64,000 nucleotides of DNA from Bordetella sp. LUAb4 (lineage in GTDB: Bacteria > Pseudomonadota > Gammaproteobacteria > Burkholderiales > Burkholderiaceae_B). Made by a program: the position numbers and the translations under genes. Positions within the stretch are counted from its first letter, which is position 1, and each line of letters starts with the position of its first letter. Positions 8,129-16,698 of the stretch are shown one piece after another. Where the stretch lies: positions 372,001 through 436,000 of the forward strand of contig NZ_JAHPZX010000003.1 of the NCBI RefSeq assembly GCF_021325795.1, in the 5' to 3' direction. A model generated the notes under the pieces. The model was not told the DNA's origin. It worked only from the letters and a program-made list of their open reading frames with translations, and did no database searches.

Positions 8129-9736
8129 CTATATCCCCAGCCACATCCGCCGTGCATCCGCATCCGCCACCAGTTGCCGCATATCACCGCGATAGCAGAT
8201 ACGCCCCTGGTCCAGGACATAGGCGCGGTCCGCCACGAGGGCGGAGAAATGCAGATTCTGTTCCGACAGCAGGATGCTCGCGCCCTGGCGCTTGAGCGCC
8301 AGGATCATGGCCGCCATCTGTTCGACGACGACCGGGGCGACGCCCTCGGAAGGTTCGTCCAGCAGCACCAGATAGGGATTGCCCATGAGCGTGCGGGCCA
8401 CGGTGAGCATCTGCTGCTCGCCACCGCTCATCTGGCCGCCCGCGCGATCGCGTAACGATGCCAGATGCGGGAACTGGGCATATAGCCGTTCGGCGTCCCA
8501 GCTCGGGGCCGCGGTACCGTCGGGCCAGGCGCGTGGCGCCTGCCGCGCCAGGGCCAGGTTCTCTGCGACCGTGAGATCCGTGAAGATGCGGCGTTCTTCC
8601 GGCACATAGCCCAGGCCCAGCCGCGCGATGCGGTGTGCAGGCCTGCCGGTGATGTCGTGGCCCATGAAGTCGATACGGCCCCGGGTGGCGGGCAGCAGGC
8701 CCATCAAGGTCTTGATGGTGGTGGACTTGCCTGCGCCATTGCGGCCCATCAAAGCCACGACCTCGCCGCGCCTGACCTCCAGGTCGATGCCGAAGAGGAT
8801 GCGCGCGGCACCGTAGCCACCGTGCAGATCCTGCACGTGCAGGAGCGTTTCGCCAGCGGGCTCAGGTGATGAAATCGGGCGAGGCCGGTTCGTGGAGGGA
8901 TCAGCATGCTTACTGCCATCGCCATCGCCATCGCCATCGCCATCGCCGTCGACATGCTTCAGGGATCGCCCCTCCGTCTCGACATCCGTGAACGTCGCAG
9001 CGCTGCCCAGGTACACCGCCTGCACTTGCGCATCATCGCGCACTTGCGCCGGCGTTCCTTGCGCGATGAGCTTGCCGCGCGCCAGCACCAGCAGGCGGTC
9101 GGCGTGGGTGAAGACGACGTCCATGCTGTGCTCGGTAAACAGCACCGCCATATCCCGTTCGCGCACCAGGCGCTGCGTCAAGGCCATCAGCGCATGACGT
9201 TCGGCCGGCGCCATGCCGGCCGTGGGCTCATCCATCAGCAGCAGGCGCGGCGCGCCGGCCAGGGCCACCGCCAGTTCGACACGCTTGACGTCGCCATAGG
9301 CCAATTCGCTGCATGGCCGCGCGGCCTGGCCCTGCATGCCGACCTGTTCCAACAAGGCCAAGGCTTCAGCGCGCCGCGCAACGCGGGCCGGCCGCCACGC
9401 GCGGAACACCTTGCGGTCATGCGCCAGCAAGGCCATCTGCACGTTTTCCAGCACGGTCATGGCCGCGAAGGTGGCCGCCACCTGGAACGTGCGCCCCACG
9501 CCCAGCCGCGCGATCGCCCGTGGCGGCAGGCCTGTGATGGCGCGGCCATCCAGAAGCACCTGGCCGGACGAGGGCCGCAACTGGCCGCCGATCATATTGA
9601 AGGTGGTCGACTTGCCTGCGCCATTGGGACCAATGAGGGCCAGCATTTCCCCGGCCCGCAGATCAAAGCTGATCCCATCGACCGCACGCACACCACCGAA
9701 GTCGCGCGACAGACCCGTGACTTGGAGCAGCGTCAT
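8129..9736 (-). CDS. Fused branched-chain amino acid-type ABC ATPase (LivG-LivF)
   Basis: One 535-residue ORF contains two complete ABC ATPase domains. Residues 1-250 resemble LivG: Walker A 'GPNGAGKST', signature region 'ELAYGDVKRVE', Walker B 'LLLMDEPTAGM'. Residues 297-535 resemble LivF: 'GRNGAGKST', 'MSGGEQQM', 'LVLLDEPSEG'. They are joined by a hydrophilic linker with six Asp-Gly dipeptides (263-274) flanked by 'KHVD' and 'KHAD', then a Ser/Pro-rich stretch. The ATG at 9736 overlaps the permease gene by 4 bp (ATGA). In most bacteria livG and livF are separate genes. The importer would energise uptake of amino acids or related carboxylates; the substrate is unknown. Confidence 0.9.
   Translation of the reverse strand: MTLLQVTGLSRDFGGVRAVDGISFDLRAGEMLALIGPNGAGKSTTFNMIGGQLRPSSGQVLLDGRAITGLPPRAIARLGVGRTFQVAATFAAMTVLENVQMALLAHDRKVFRAWRPARVARRAEALALLEQVGMQGQAARPCSELAYGDVKRVELAVALAGAPRLLLMDEPTAGMAPAERHALMALTQRLVRERDMAVLFTEHSMDVVFTHADRLLVLARGKLIAQGTPAQVRDDAQVQAVYLGSAATFTDVETEGRSLKHVDGDGDGDGDGDGSKHADPSTNRPRPISSPEPAGETLLHVQDLHGGYGAARILFGIDLEVRRGEVVALMGRNGAGKSTTIKTLMGLLPATRGRIDFMGHDITGRPAHRIARLGLGYVPEERRIFTDLTVAENLALARQAPRAWPDGTAAPSWDAERLYAQFPHLASLRDRAGGQMSGGEQQMLTVARTLMGNPYLVLLDEPSEGVAPVVVEQMAAMILALKRQGASILLSEQNLHFSALVADRAYVLDQGRICYRGDMRQLVADADARRMWLGI
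8915..8950. repeat. Hexanucleotide microsatellite in the LivG-LivF linker
   Basis: GCCATC (plus-strand reading) occurs five times perfectly (8915-8944) and once with one change (8945-8950). On the coding strand it encodes (Asp-Gly)6. Because the unit is six bases, slippage would change linker length without shifting frame. Confidence 0.9.
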
Positions 9737-11634
9737 GAAGCAGCCTCCGCGCCCTGGCCATGCCGGCGGCGAAACACGCGCGCCGCATAGCCCGCGATGC
9801 CCTGCGGAAAGGCCAGCACCAGTAGCAGGATCATCAGTCCCAGCAAAGCCCGCCAGTATTCCGTCGCCCGGATCGCCACGTCCTGCAGCACCGTATAGAC
9901 GGCGGCGCCCGCCAGCGGACCAGCCAGGGTCTGCACCCCGCCCAGCAGCACCATCACCAGGGCATCGACCGACTTGCCTATGCCTATCATGTCCGGCCCG
10001 ATGCTGCCCTTGGAAAACGCCGCGAGCGCGCCCGCCAGGCCGGCGAACACACCCGCCACCACGAATGCCGCCCATTGCACCTGCTTGACCGCGATGCCCG
10101 AGGCTTGCGCGCGCAGCGGCGAATCGCGGCCGGCGCGCAAGGCCAGCCCGAATGGCGCGAACAGGATGCGGCGCAATAGCACGGTGCTACCTGCCACCAG
10201 GACCAGGGTCAGGTAGTAATAGGCATCGCCGGCCAGGAAGTCGGCCGGCCACACGCCGATAATGCCGTTGGATCCGCCCGTGTAGCCGTCCCATTGGAAC
10301 ACCACCGACCAGACGATCTGGGCAAAGGCCAGCGTCAGCATGGCCAGGTAGACGCCTGACAGGCGCACGCAGAACCAGCCGAACACCAGCGCGCCCACGC
10401 CCGCCACCAGTGGCGCCAGGGCCAATGCCAGGGGCATGGGCAGGGCGGCGGATTTGAGCAGTAGCGCCGCGCCATAGGCGCCCAGGCCGAAATAGGCGGC
10501 GTGCCCGAAGGAATGCATGCCCGCCGGCCCCATGATGAAGTGCAGGCTCAGGGCATAGAGCGCGGCGATCATCACATCCAGCGCCAGCACTGGCGCGTAG
10601 GGAAACCAGGGGGTGAGTTGCGGCAGCAACGCCAGCACCAGCAGCACGGCCAACGCCAGCGCCTTGAGCGCGTGCGTGGCGGGCAGCAACGGCGCTTCGG
10701 GCGGCGCCAGGTTGCGCGTCGCCGCCTGTGGCCGGCCGAACAAACCCCAGGGCCGGAACACCAGCACCAGCGCCATGACCGCGAACTCCGCGACCAGCGT
10801 CATCTTGGGAAAGACCAGTTCCATGCCCGCCACCGTGACGGTGCCCAGGCCGATGCACATGGCCTTGATTTCCGCGATCAGCAGCGCGGCCGCGTAGGCA
10901 CCGGGTATCGAGCCCATGCCGCCCACCACCACGATGACGAAAGCCTCGCCGATGGCGCGCAAATCCAGGCCCAGGCTGGCGGCTTCGCGCGGCAGTTGCA
11001 CCGCGCCGCCCAGCGCGGCCAGCATGGCGCCAAGCGCGAAGACGCCCGTGAACAGCCACGCCTGGTTGACGCCCAGCGCGCCGAGCATCTCGCGGTCCTG
11101 GGTAGCGGCGCGCACCAGCGTGCCCCAGCGGGTGCGGTTCAACAGCAGCCACATCAGCAGTAGAACGATAGGACCCAGGGCGATCAGCACCAGGTTGTAG
11201 ACGGGGTAGAGACGACCCAACAGGGTGACCGCACCCGTCAGCCCCGGCGCGCGGCGGCCCAGCAGATCCTCCGGCCCCCATAGCCACAGCGTGGCGTCAT
11301 TGATGATCAGCACCAAGGCAAAAGTGGCCAGCAGCTGGAACAGTTCCGGCGCGCGGTAGATGCGCCGCAGCAGGACGATTTCCAGCAGCGCGCCCAAGGC
11401 GCCCACGGCCAGGGCGGCCAGCAGGACTCCTGACCAGAAACCGAGCGGCGTCGCGCCGATGCGTTCGACGATGGAATAGGCCACGTACAAGCCCAGCATG
11501 TACAGCGAGCCATGCGCGAAGTTGACGATGCGCGTGACGCCGAAGATCAGCGAGAGGCCAGCGGCGACCAGGAACAGCGATGACGCTTCGGCCAGGCCGT
11601 TGAGCAGTTGGGCCAGGAATCCCGTCAGATCCAT
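9733..11634 (-). CDS. Fused branched-chain amino acid-type ABC permease (LivH-LivM)
   Basis: This 633-residue membrane protein joins two permeases. The N-terminal ~300 residues are LivH-like: 'GLSLIFGVTRIVNFAHGSLYML' and 'FVIVVVGGMGSIPGAYAAALLIAE'. The C-terminal ~300 are LivM-like: 'MGPAGMHSFGHAAYFGLGAYGAALLL' and 'VMVLLGGVQTLAGPLAGAAVY'. A short linker near residue 305-325 connects them. It is co-translated with the fused ATPase, so four usual subunits are made from two polypeptides. No periplasmic binding protein is adjacent. The presumed substrates are branched-chain amino acids, amides or urea-like compounds, by family only. Confidence 0.92.
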   Translation of the reverse strand: MDLTGFLAQLLNGLAEASSLFLVAAGLSLIFGVTRIVNFAHGSLYMLGLYVAYSIVERIGATPLGFWSGVLLAALAVGALGALLEIVLLRRIYRAPELFQLLATFALVLIINDATLWLWGPEDLLGRRAPGLTGAVTLLGRLYPVYNLVLIALGPIVLLLMWLLLNRTRWGTLVRAATQDREMLGALGVNQAWLFTGVFALGAMLAALGGAVQLPREAASLGLDLRAIGEAFVIVVVGGMGSIPGAYAAALLIAEIKAMCIGLGTVTVAGMELVFPKMTLVAEFAVMALVLVFRPWGLFGRPQAATRNLAPPEAPLLPATHALKALALAVLLVLALLPQLTPWFPYAPVLALDVMIAALYALSLHFIMGPAGMHSFGHAAYFGLGAYGAALLLKSAALPMPLALALAPLVAGVGALVFGWFCVRLSGVYLAMLTLAFAQIVWSVVFQWDGYTGGSNGIIGVWPADFLAGDAYYYLTLVLVAGSTVLLRRILFAPFGLALRAGRDSPLRAQASGIAVKQVQWAAFVVAGVFAGLAGALAAFSKGSIGPDMIGIGKSVDALVMVLLGGVQTLAGPLAGAAVYTVLQDVAIRATEYWRALLGLMILLLVLAFPQGIAGYAARVFRRRHGQGAEAAS

Positions 11635-11932
11635 GGTCGAGCCCAGGGTCGGGCGATGAACATCATTTCCCCTTGATTCTTATTTGGCGTCGGCCGTTCG
11701 GCGCCCATTCAGCTGCGGCTCGATGGCGGTTCAGATCGCCGGCGGCTGTCCGCGTACTCGCGCCCGCGCGCACGCGGCACGCCGATGGCGGATCGCCTAT
11801 TGCCGATCGCGGATTGCGGAAGTATACGGCCCGGCTACATGACAACCCTGTCGCTCGCCGGGTTTGTAAAAGGACTGATTCTTGTTTGTATTAATATTCT
11901 CCAACGGTTCACCACATCCCCCGGGAGGTTCC
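11635..11932. other. Intergenic region with AT-rich promoter-like island
   Basis: No coding sequence was recognised. The first 180 bases are GC-rich with imperfect copies of GCCGATNGCGGAT. From 11862 to 11900 the sequence becomes AT-rich, with a weak -35-like TTGTAA (11864-11869) and TGTATTAAT about 17 bases later, which may serve the downstream TPR gene. Confidence 0.3.
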
Positions 11933-12409
11933 ATGCAGGCCCTCACCTCGCACCTTTCCCTGGCTGGCGCCGCCGGCGGCGGCCTGGCGCGTTGGCGCGG
12001 CGCCATTACCCGCGGCAACCAGGCGTTCGAACAGGCCGACTATCAGCAGGCACTACCCCTGTACAGGACGGCGCTGGCGCAGGCCGAACAGTTGGTGGGT
12101 GTTTGTGACGACATCGACGGCGCGCTCGCCGCCCTGGTGGTGGCGCATCACAACCTGGCTGATACCTGGTTGCGCCTGGGCCGTGACGATGAGCGCGGCG
12201 AACATCTGGCCGCGGCGCATGAAACCCTGCATCAACTGATGGCCGACCGCGCCATGCCGTCCGCCTGGCGCGAGGCGGCCTTGCGTCACAGCCGCGTGAG
12301 CTATGCCGAATTGACACGTTTCCTGGCCGCCTGCCCGGCTCATGCGCGTGCCCGCGCCGCGCAGGGTTTGAACGCGGCGGCGGTGCTTTCGGACCAGGGT
12401 CCGCATTGA
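11933..12409 (+). CDS. Small tetratricopeptide-like protein of unknown function
   Basis: The 158-residue soluble protein begins with about 30 residues of low conservation. It then has a TPR-like helix pair ('RGNQAFEQADYQQALPLYRTALAQAEQL') and a second helical segment ('LVVAHHNLADTWLRLGRDDERGEHLAAAHETLHQLM'). No catalytic motif is visible and there is no signal peptide. The start at 11933 follows a GGGAGG site and is preferred to an in-frame ATG 17 codons upstream. It precedes sodA by 231 bp on the same strand, but the gap argues against a tight operon. A protein-interaction role is inferred from the TPR fold only. Confidence 0.65.
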   Translation: MQALTSHLSLAGAAGGGLARWRGAITRGNQAFEQADYQQALPLYRTALAQAEQLVGVCDDIDGALAALVVAHHNLADTWLRLGRDDERGEHLAAAHETLHQLMADRAMPSAWREAALRHSRVSYAELTRFLAACPAHARARAAQGLNAAAVLSDQGPH

Positions 12410-12640
12410 TGGCACGCAGATTGCAGCCCTGCTTTGCAGCCCCGCTTCGTCGCGTCGCTTCGAACCTTGCTGCCGGCGGGGATGCCCCGGCATGCAAGCG
12501 GCCCCACTGCGCCCGCGGCCCGTCCGAACCTGCTCTACAGCCTCATCCGGAGCCTCCCGCCCCGGCCCTGATTTCACAATCCTGAATCCACAGCCTCAGT
12601 CTCAACGATTCATTCACGCGACCCACACTGGAGATTTGCC

Positions 12641-13252
12641 ATGTCTTACACCCTGCCCAAGCTGCCTTATGCCTACGATGCGCTGGAACCGAACATCGAC
12701 GCGCAGACCATGGAGATCCATTACACCAAGCACCACCAGACCTACATCAACAACGTGAACGCCGCACTGGAAGGCGCGGGCCTGCCCTTTCCGCCGGTGG
12801 AAGAACTGGTGGCCGGCATCGACAAGCTGCCTGAAGCCGTGCGCGGCGCGGTGCGCAACAACGGCGGCGGCCATGCCAACCACAGCCTGTTCTGGACGGT
12901 GATGTCGCCCAAGGGCGGCGGCAAGCCCGAGGGCAAGCTGGCGGCCGCCATCGATGCCGACGTGGGCGGTTTCGACGCGTTCAAGGAAGCCTTCACCAAG
13001 GCGGCGATCTCGCGCTTCGGCAGCGGCTGGGCCTGGCTCAGCGTGACGCCGGCCAAGAAGCTGCTGGTGGAAAGCACCGGCAACCAGGATAGTCCGCTGA
13101 TGACAGGTAACACGCCCATCCTGGGCCTGGACGTTTGGGAACACGCCTATTACCTGAAGTATCAGAACCGCCGTCCGGAGTACATCGCTGCGTTCTACAA
13201 CGTGGTGGACTGGAATGAAGTGGCACGCCGCTACGAGGCTGCCATCGCCTGA
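12641..13252 (+). CDS. sodA: Superoxide dismutase, Mn type
   Basis: The 203-residue enzyme converts superoxide to H2O2 and O2 in the cytoplasm. Metal ligands are visible as His27, His81, Asp164 and His168. The sequence reads like E. coli SodA throughout: '[17 protein letters not shown]', '[14 protein letters not shown]', '[10 protein letters not shown]'-like segment, 'GNQDSPLM' and '[19 protein letters not shown]'. The Gly-Gly before His-Ala-Asn-His and the Gln149 position favour manganese over iron, although cambialistic use cannot be excluded. No clear Fur box was seen upstream. Two hairpins follow the stop codon. Confidence 0.95.
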   Translation: MSYTLPKLPYAYDALEPNIDAQTMEIHYTKHHQTYINNVNAALEGAGLPFPPVEELVAGIDKLPEAVRGAVRNNGGGHANHSLFWTVMSPKGGGKPEGKLAAAIDADVGGFDAFKEAFTKAAISRFGSGWAWLSVTPAKKLLVESTGNQDSPLMTGNTPILGLDVWEHAYYLKYQNRRPEYIAAFYNVVDWNEVARRYEAAIA

Positions 13253-13328
13253 GCGAGATATGACCGCCGTGCACATTGCCGAAGAAGTCGGCCATGTCCA
13301 GGGTCATGAGAGTGGTCATCGGCAGATG

Positions 13329-13366
13329 GCCCTCGACAAACTAGAGCTCTAATGGGGCTTTTTTGC
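13329..13366 (+). terminator. Candidate sodA terminator
   Basis: GCCC near 13329 can pair with GGGC before a run of six T (13360-13365). The space between contains the self-complementary TAGAGCTCTA. Alternatively GGGGC-TTTTTT-GCCCC folds by itself. Either way this is the first terminator-like element after sodA. Confidence 0.45.
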
Positions 13367-13377
13367 CCCCTAAAGAA

Positions 13378-13408
13378 AAATAGGAAATCCCAAAAGGATT
13401 TCCTATTT
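13378..13408. terminator. Perfect 13-bp AT-rich hairpin
   Basis: AAATAGGAAATCC (13378-13390), a five-base loop CAAAA and the exact complement (13396-13408) form an uninterrupted 13-bp stem. On the minus strand it is followed by TTTTTCTTT, so it best fits an intrinsic terminator for leftward transcription, possibly of the 13828 gene. Its composition differs from the surrounding GC-rich DNA. Confidence 0.55.
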
Positions 13409-13559
13409 GTGGGATCTTATCGCCGCCAGGGCGGCATCGATGTTCGAAGCCAAGCGGCGAGCTGAGTCCGCTACAACCGTAGTTCAAAAGGATCCGGCCA
13501 AATTGAAATAGAGTCCTCGCAAGGTTGAAGGTATACAGGCAGTCACACTTGCGCACGCA

Positions 13560-13790
13560 AATCGTCGGCTTCGGTCACGCCCAACGGCGGCAATCGCACC
13601 CCTGTCACCACGGCCATCACCTATATGGCCGCGGGTCAGGTCGACACGCGCAGCGACGCCAACAACATCCAGGTTCAACACAGCTATGAACCGCAGCACT
13701 CGCAGCGTCTGGTTTCCGTGAGTCGACGGACCTGTTCTTCTTCATGACGCAGTCAGGCCCCTCCGCAATCCGGCGATGCGCAATGCTTAG
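13560..13790 (+). pseudogene. Probable remnant of a coding region
   Basis: From about 13563 one frame reads as protein-like sequence ('NGGNRTPVTTAITYMAAGQV', then 'DTRSDANNIQVQHSYEPQHS') with no start codon or ribosome-binding site. Near 13722 this frame turns into nonsense, while another continues with 'STDLFFFMTQSGP'. That suggests a frameshift and truncation. The family is not recognised. The rest of the 13253-13827 gap holds only the two hairpins. It could be chance coding-like sequence. Confidence 0.3.
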
Positions 13791-13827
13791 CCACAGGAAC
13801 GCCGCGGCCTTCAGGTGATCCGCGCGA

Positions 13828-14394
13828 TCAGAGCAGGGCTTGCAAGGTGCTCAACACATCGCTGGCCTGGGCACTGGCGGCCGAGGCCTGGACGGGCGTT
13901 GCCGCCGGGGCTTGCGCCATGCCTGCCGCGCCCGGCATCTGGCCGGTGGCGGCGGCCTGCTTCAGGCGATCCTGCAATTGCTGCGTGATCTGCGCCTGCT
14001 CTTGCGGCGACATGGCTTCGAACTGTTCCTTGCTGATGCCCATGCCGGACAGCATGGTGTAGAACATTTGCTGAGCCAGCGAACCGGACGTGTATTCGCG
14101 CAGCTGGTCTTCAGGGCTGTCGCCGCCCAGGCTGGTAGCGTCGCTGGTCGCCGCGAAGCCGGTGCCCGCGGAGAACGCGCTGACCGTGCTGGTCGAGGAC
14201 GAATTCGAAAGGCTGGCCGCCGTAGCGTCCGTGCCGAGGGCATTGGTGGATTGCGCCTGCGCATTCACGCCCATCGCCTGGGACAGCTGCTGCTGGAAGC
14301 TGTCGCTGTTCTGCGCGTCGTCGGCGGCGGTGATGCCATGCTTGTGACTGGAGAAAATATTGGCTTTGGGGATGATAAGGCCGAGATCGCTCAT
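13828..14394 (-). CDS. Hypothetical protein, Ala/Gln/Ser-rich
   Basis: The 188-residue protein is not recognised. It lacks a signal peptide and transmembrane helices. The first third is polar, the middle is a Ser/Thr/Ala-rich disordered stretch, and residues ~95-150 form a plausible helical domain ('DQLREYTSGSLAQQMFYTML', 'MGISKEQFEAMSPQEQAQIT'). The C-terminus is Ala/Gln-rich and ends 'SDVLSTLQALL'. The amphipathic core followed by low complexity resembles secreted effector or flagellar-hook-type proteins superficially, but no homology can be claimed. It is divergent from a metallophosphoesterase. Confidence 0.6.
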   Translation of the reverse strand: MSDLGLIIPKANIFSSHKHGITAADDAQNSDSFQQQLSQAMGVNAQAQSTNALGTDATAASLSNSSSTSTVSAFSAGTGFAATSDATSLGGDSPEDQLREYTSGSLAQQMFYTMLSGMGISKEQFEAMSPQEQAQITQQLQDRLKQAAATGQMPGAAGMAQAPAATPVQASAASAQASDVLSTLQALL

Positions 14395-14553
14395 GGTGCC
14401 GCCCTCTGGTCACGCGCCCGTCTGGCGCTGGTTTTCCACGGGCGGAATTATAGGGAGCGGCGCGGCACGACAAACCCTCGATAAAAGGCATGATGACGGC
14501 GGTGTTATAAGGATGTGCAGATAATCCCGCCCACTTTCGCCCGGCCTGCCTCC

Positions 14554-15372
14554 ATGCGCCTGCAACTGCTGTCCGACCTGCATCTCGAATACAACCACGA
14601 CTTCGTGGCCACGCCCGCGCCCGGCGCGGATCTGCTGGTGCTGGCGGGCGACATCGGCTCCTGTCGGGGCGAGACGCCGGCGGACCTGGCTTCCCATGAT
14701 TTCGCGCTGCGGCAGTTTTCACCGCGCCACGGCTGGCCCACGCCGGTGGTGTATCTGCCGGGCAACCATGAATATGACCGGGTCGATTTCGACGAAGTGC
14801 ATGCCCGCCTGCGCGCGCTGTGCGAGGAGCTGGACATCCAATGGCTGGAGCGGGAAACCCTGGTCATCGATGGCGTGCGTTTCGTCGGTACCACCTTATG
14901 GGCCGATTTCGACGCGCTCGCCACGCCGCGCGACAGCATGAAGCAGGTGCTGGACAAGCGCGGCAAGGCCTATCGCGCGGCCGACTTCTATCTGGCCAAG
15001 GCCGGCACCCAGCGCGACGGCCTGCCCTTCATGGCCGAGCAGATGCGCGCCCAATCGCTGGCCTGCCAGGAGTGGCTGGGGGCCGCCTTGAGCCAGCCCT
15101 TCGCCGGACCCACCGTGGCCGTGACCCATTTCGCGCCCACGCTGGCCAGCGCCGATCCACGCTACGGTGTCACGCCGGGCACCGCGGGCTTCTGCAACAG
15201 CCTGGACGAGCTGTTGCCGCGGGCCGACCTGTGGCTGCATGGGCATCTGCATTGCGCCTTCGACTACGTCAAGGACGGCTGCCGGGTGGTCGCCAATCCG
15301 CTGGGCTATGAAGACAAGGGCGAACAGGTGGATTTCCAGCCGCACTGCCTGATCGACGTCGCCATACGTTAG
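14554..15372 (+). CDS. Calcineurin-like metallophosphoesterase
   Basis: The 272-residue protein has all five metal-binding motifs of the family in order: 'LLSDLHLEY' (Asp, His), 'VLAGDIG' (Asp), 'LPGNHEYD' (Asn-His), 'AVTHFAP' (His) and 'WLHGHLH' (Gly-His-X-His). It would hydrolyse a phosphomono- or diester using two metal ions in the cytoplasm; the substrate is unknown. The start at 14554 puts the first strand at the N-terminus as usual. An in-frame ATG 13 codons upstream is possible. It stands alone between unrelated genes. Confidence 0.88.
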   Translation: MRLQLLSDLHLEYNHDFVATPAPGADLLVLAGDIGSCRGETPADLASHDFALRQFSPRHGWPTPVVYLPGNHEYDRVDFDEVHARLRALCEELDIQWLERETLVIDGVRFVGTTLWADFDALATPRDSMKQVLDKRGKAYRAADFYLAKAGTQRDGLPFMAEQMRAQSLACQEWLGAALSQPFAGPTVAVTHFAPTLASADPRYGVTPGTAGFCNSLDELLPRADLWLHGHLHCAFDYVKDGCRVVANPLGYEDKGEQVDFQPHCLIDVAIR

Positions 15373-15606
15373 CTACCGCGACCGCCATCCCGACGCGGCA
15401 GCAATCGGTCGGCGACGGCGCGGATGATCGATCACCCGGTCACGCCCTGGTCAGGCCCCCAAAAGGCCCGGTTCGAAGCCAGAAATCCGCAAGCACTGCC
15501 ATGAACTTGATGAGTTTTCCTGACGATGTAGTCAGAAGAACTCGCCCCCTTCTTCGCGTGCTGCCGGTACGATAGGCGGATTATTCGACCTATCAGGAGA
15601 CAGAGC

Positions 15607-16581
15607 ATGCGATCGTTCCTGCTCAATGGCGGCCGCGCCTTGCTGGCCGCCGTGGCGTTGACCACCGCGCATACCGCGCTGGCGGAATTTCCCGACAAGC
15701 CCATCACGTTGATCGTCGGCAGCGCGCCAGGCGGCTCGAACGACGTCTTCGCACGCATGCTGGCCCGGCGCCTGGGCGATTCGATGAAGTCCACCATCGT
15801 GGTCGAGAACAAACCCTCGGGTGGCGGCATCCTGGCCAACGTCCTGGTCGCCAAGGCGCCCGCCGACGGCTACACGCTGGCGGTGGTCTCCTCCACCTTC
15901 ACCACGGGTGCGGCGGTGCGCGACAACCTCAGCTACGACCCGGTCAAGAGCTTCACCCACGTCGCCATGCTGGCCAAGGGCCCGCTGCTGCTGACCGTAG
16001 GCAAGGACTCGCAGTTCAAGGACATCCAGTCGCTGGTGGCCTATGCCAAGCAACATCCGGACAAGCTGAACTATGGCTCGTCGGGCACCGGCAGCATCAA
16101 CCAGTTCGCCTCCGAAATCTTCTGCGAAGCGGCCGGCATCAAGATGACGCACGTGCCGTACAAGGGCATGGGCCCGGCCACCAACGACCTGATGGGTGGC
16201 CAGATTCAGATGCTGATCGCCAGCGCGCCTTCCATCCTGGGCCAGGTCAAGGGCGGCGCGGTGCGCGCGCTGGGCGTCACGGCCGCCGAGAAATCGGCTA
16301 TCGCGCCGGACCTGCCCGCGCTGGAGCAGGTCGGCTACAAGGGTAGCGCCGTCGACCTGTGGTGGGGCGTGATCGGGCCTGCGAACATGCCCAAGCCGGT
16401 GACCGACAAGCTGAATACGGCCATCAACGATGCCCTGAAGTCGGACGAGATGAAAGCGTTCTTCCTGAAGGAAGGCGCCGAGCCCGCGCCGGAATCGCCC
16501 GCGCAGTTCGGCACCTTCGTCTCCGAGGAACTGACGCGCTGGAAGCAGATCGCTCAGGCCAAGAACATCAAGGCCGACTGA
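15607..16581 (+). CDS. Bug-family solute-binding protein (TctC type)
   Basis: The 324-residue periplasmic receptor has a Sec signal peptide (cleavage near 'HTALA/EFPDKP'). It then shows the family's 'PDKPITLIVGSAPGGSNDVFAR', 'NKPSGGGILANVLVAKAPADGYTL', 'YGSSGTGSINQF' and 'VPYKGMGPATNDLMGGQ' blocks. Bug proteins bind small carboxylates, amino acids or nicotinate-type ligands. No TctA/TctB membrane partners are nearby. The following gene is an FMN-dependent 2-hydroxyacid dehydrogenase, so a 2-hydroxy acid is a reasonable guess for the ligand. GGAGA precedes the ATG. Confidence 0.93.
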   Translation: MRSFLLNGGRALLAAVALTTAHTALAEFPDKPITLIVGSAPGGSNDVFARMLARRLGDSMKSTIVVENKPSGGGILANVLVAKAPADGYTLAVVSSTFTTGAAVRDNLSYDPVKSFTHVAMLAKGPLLLTVGKDSQFKDIQSLVAYAKQHPDKLNYGSSGTGSINQFASEIFCEAAGIKMTHVPYKGMGPATNDLMGGQIQMLIASAPSILGQVKGGAVRALGVTAAEKSAIAPDLPALEQVGYKGSAVDLWWGVIGPANMPKPVTDKLNTAINDALKSDEMKAFFLKEGAEPAPESPAQFGTFVSEELTRWKQIAQAKNIKAD

Positions 16582-16698
16582 TCCGCGGTCAAGGCCGAGG
16601 CCAAGGACTGCGGCCGAAAGGCTGTGGTCAAAGCCGTGGCCAAGCCTGTGGCCACCCCGCCGTGGCCATGCGGCATGCACTGGAAGCATCGAAGCATC

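Noticed and set aside
8900-8960. Short direct repeats considered as a CRISPR fragment
   Set aside because: Units are only 6 bp, contiguous without spacers, and are translated in frame as a Asp-Gly linker.
9737-10075. An in-frame extension of the fused ATPase gene by 113 residues
   Set aside because: It lies over the LivM-like part of the permease and reads as Gly/Arg-rich shadow sequence; the ATG at 9736 shows ATGA coupling and a family-typical N-terminus.
12410-12640. A Fur box searched for upstream of sodA
   Set aside because: No 19-bp GATAATGATAATCATTATC-like sequence is present.
13378-13408. The perfect hairpin considered as a tRNA or mobile-element end
   Set aside because: No cloverleaf, anticodon or matching distal inverted repeat was found; the T-run on the minus strand fits a terminator.
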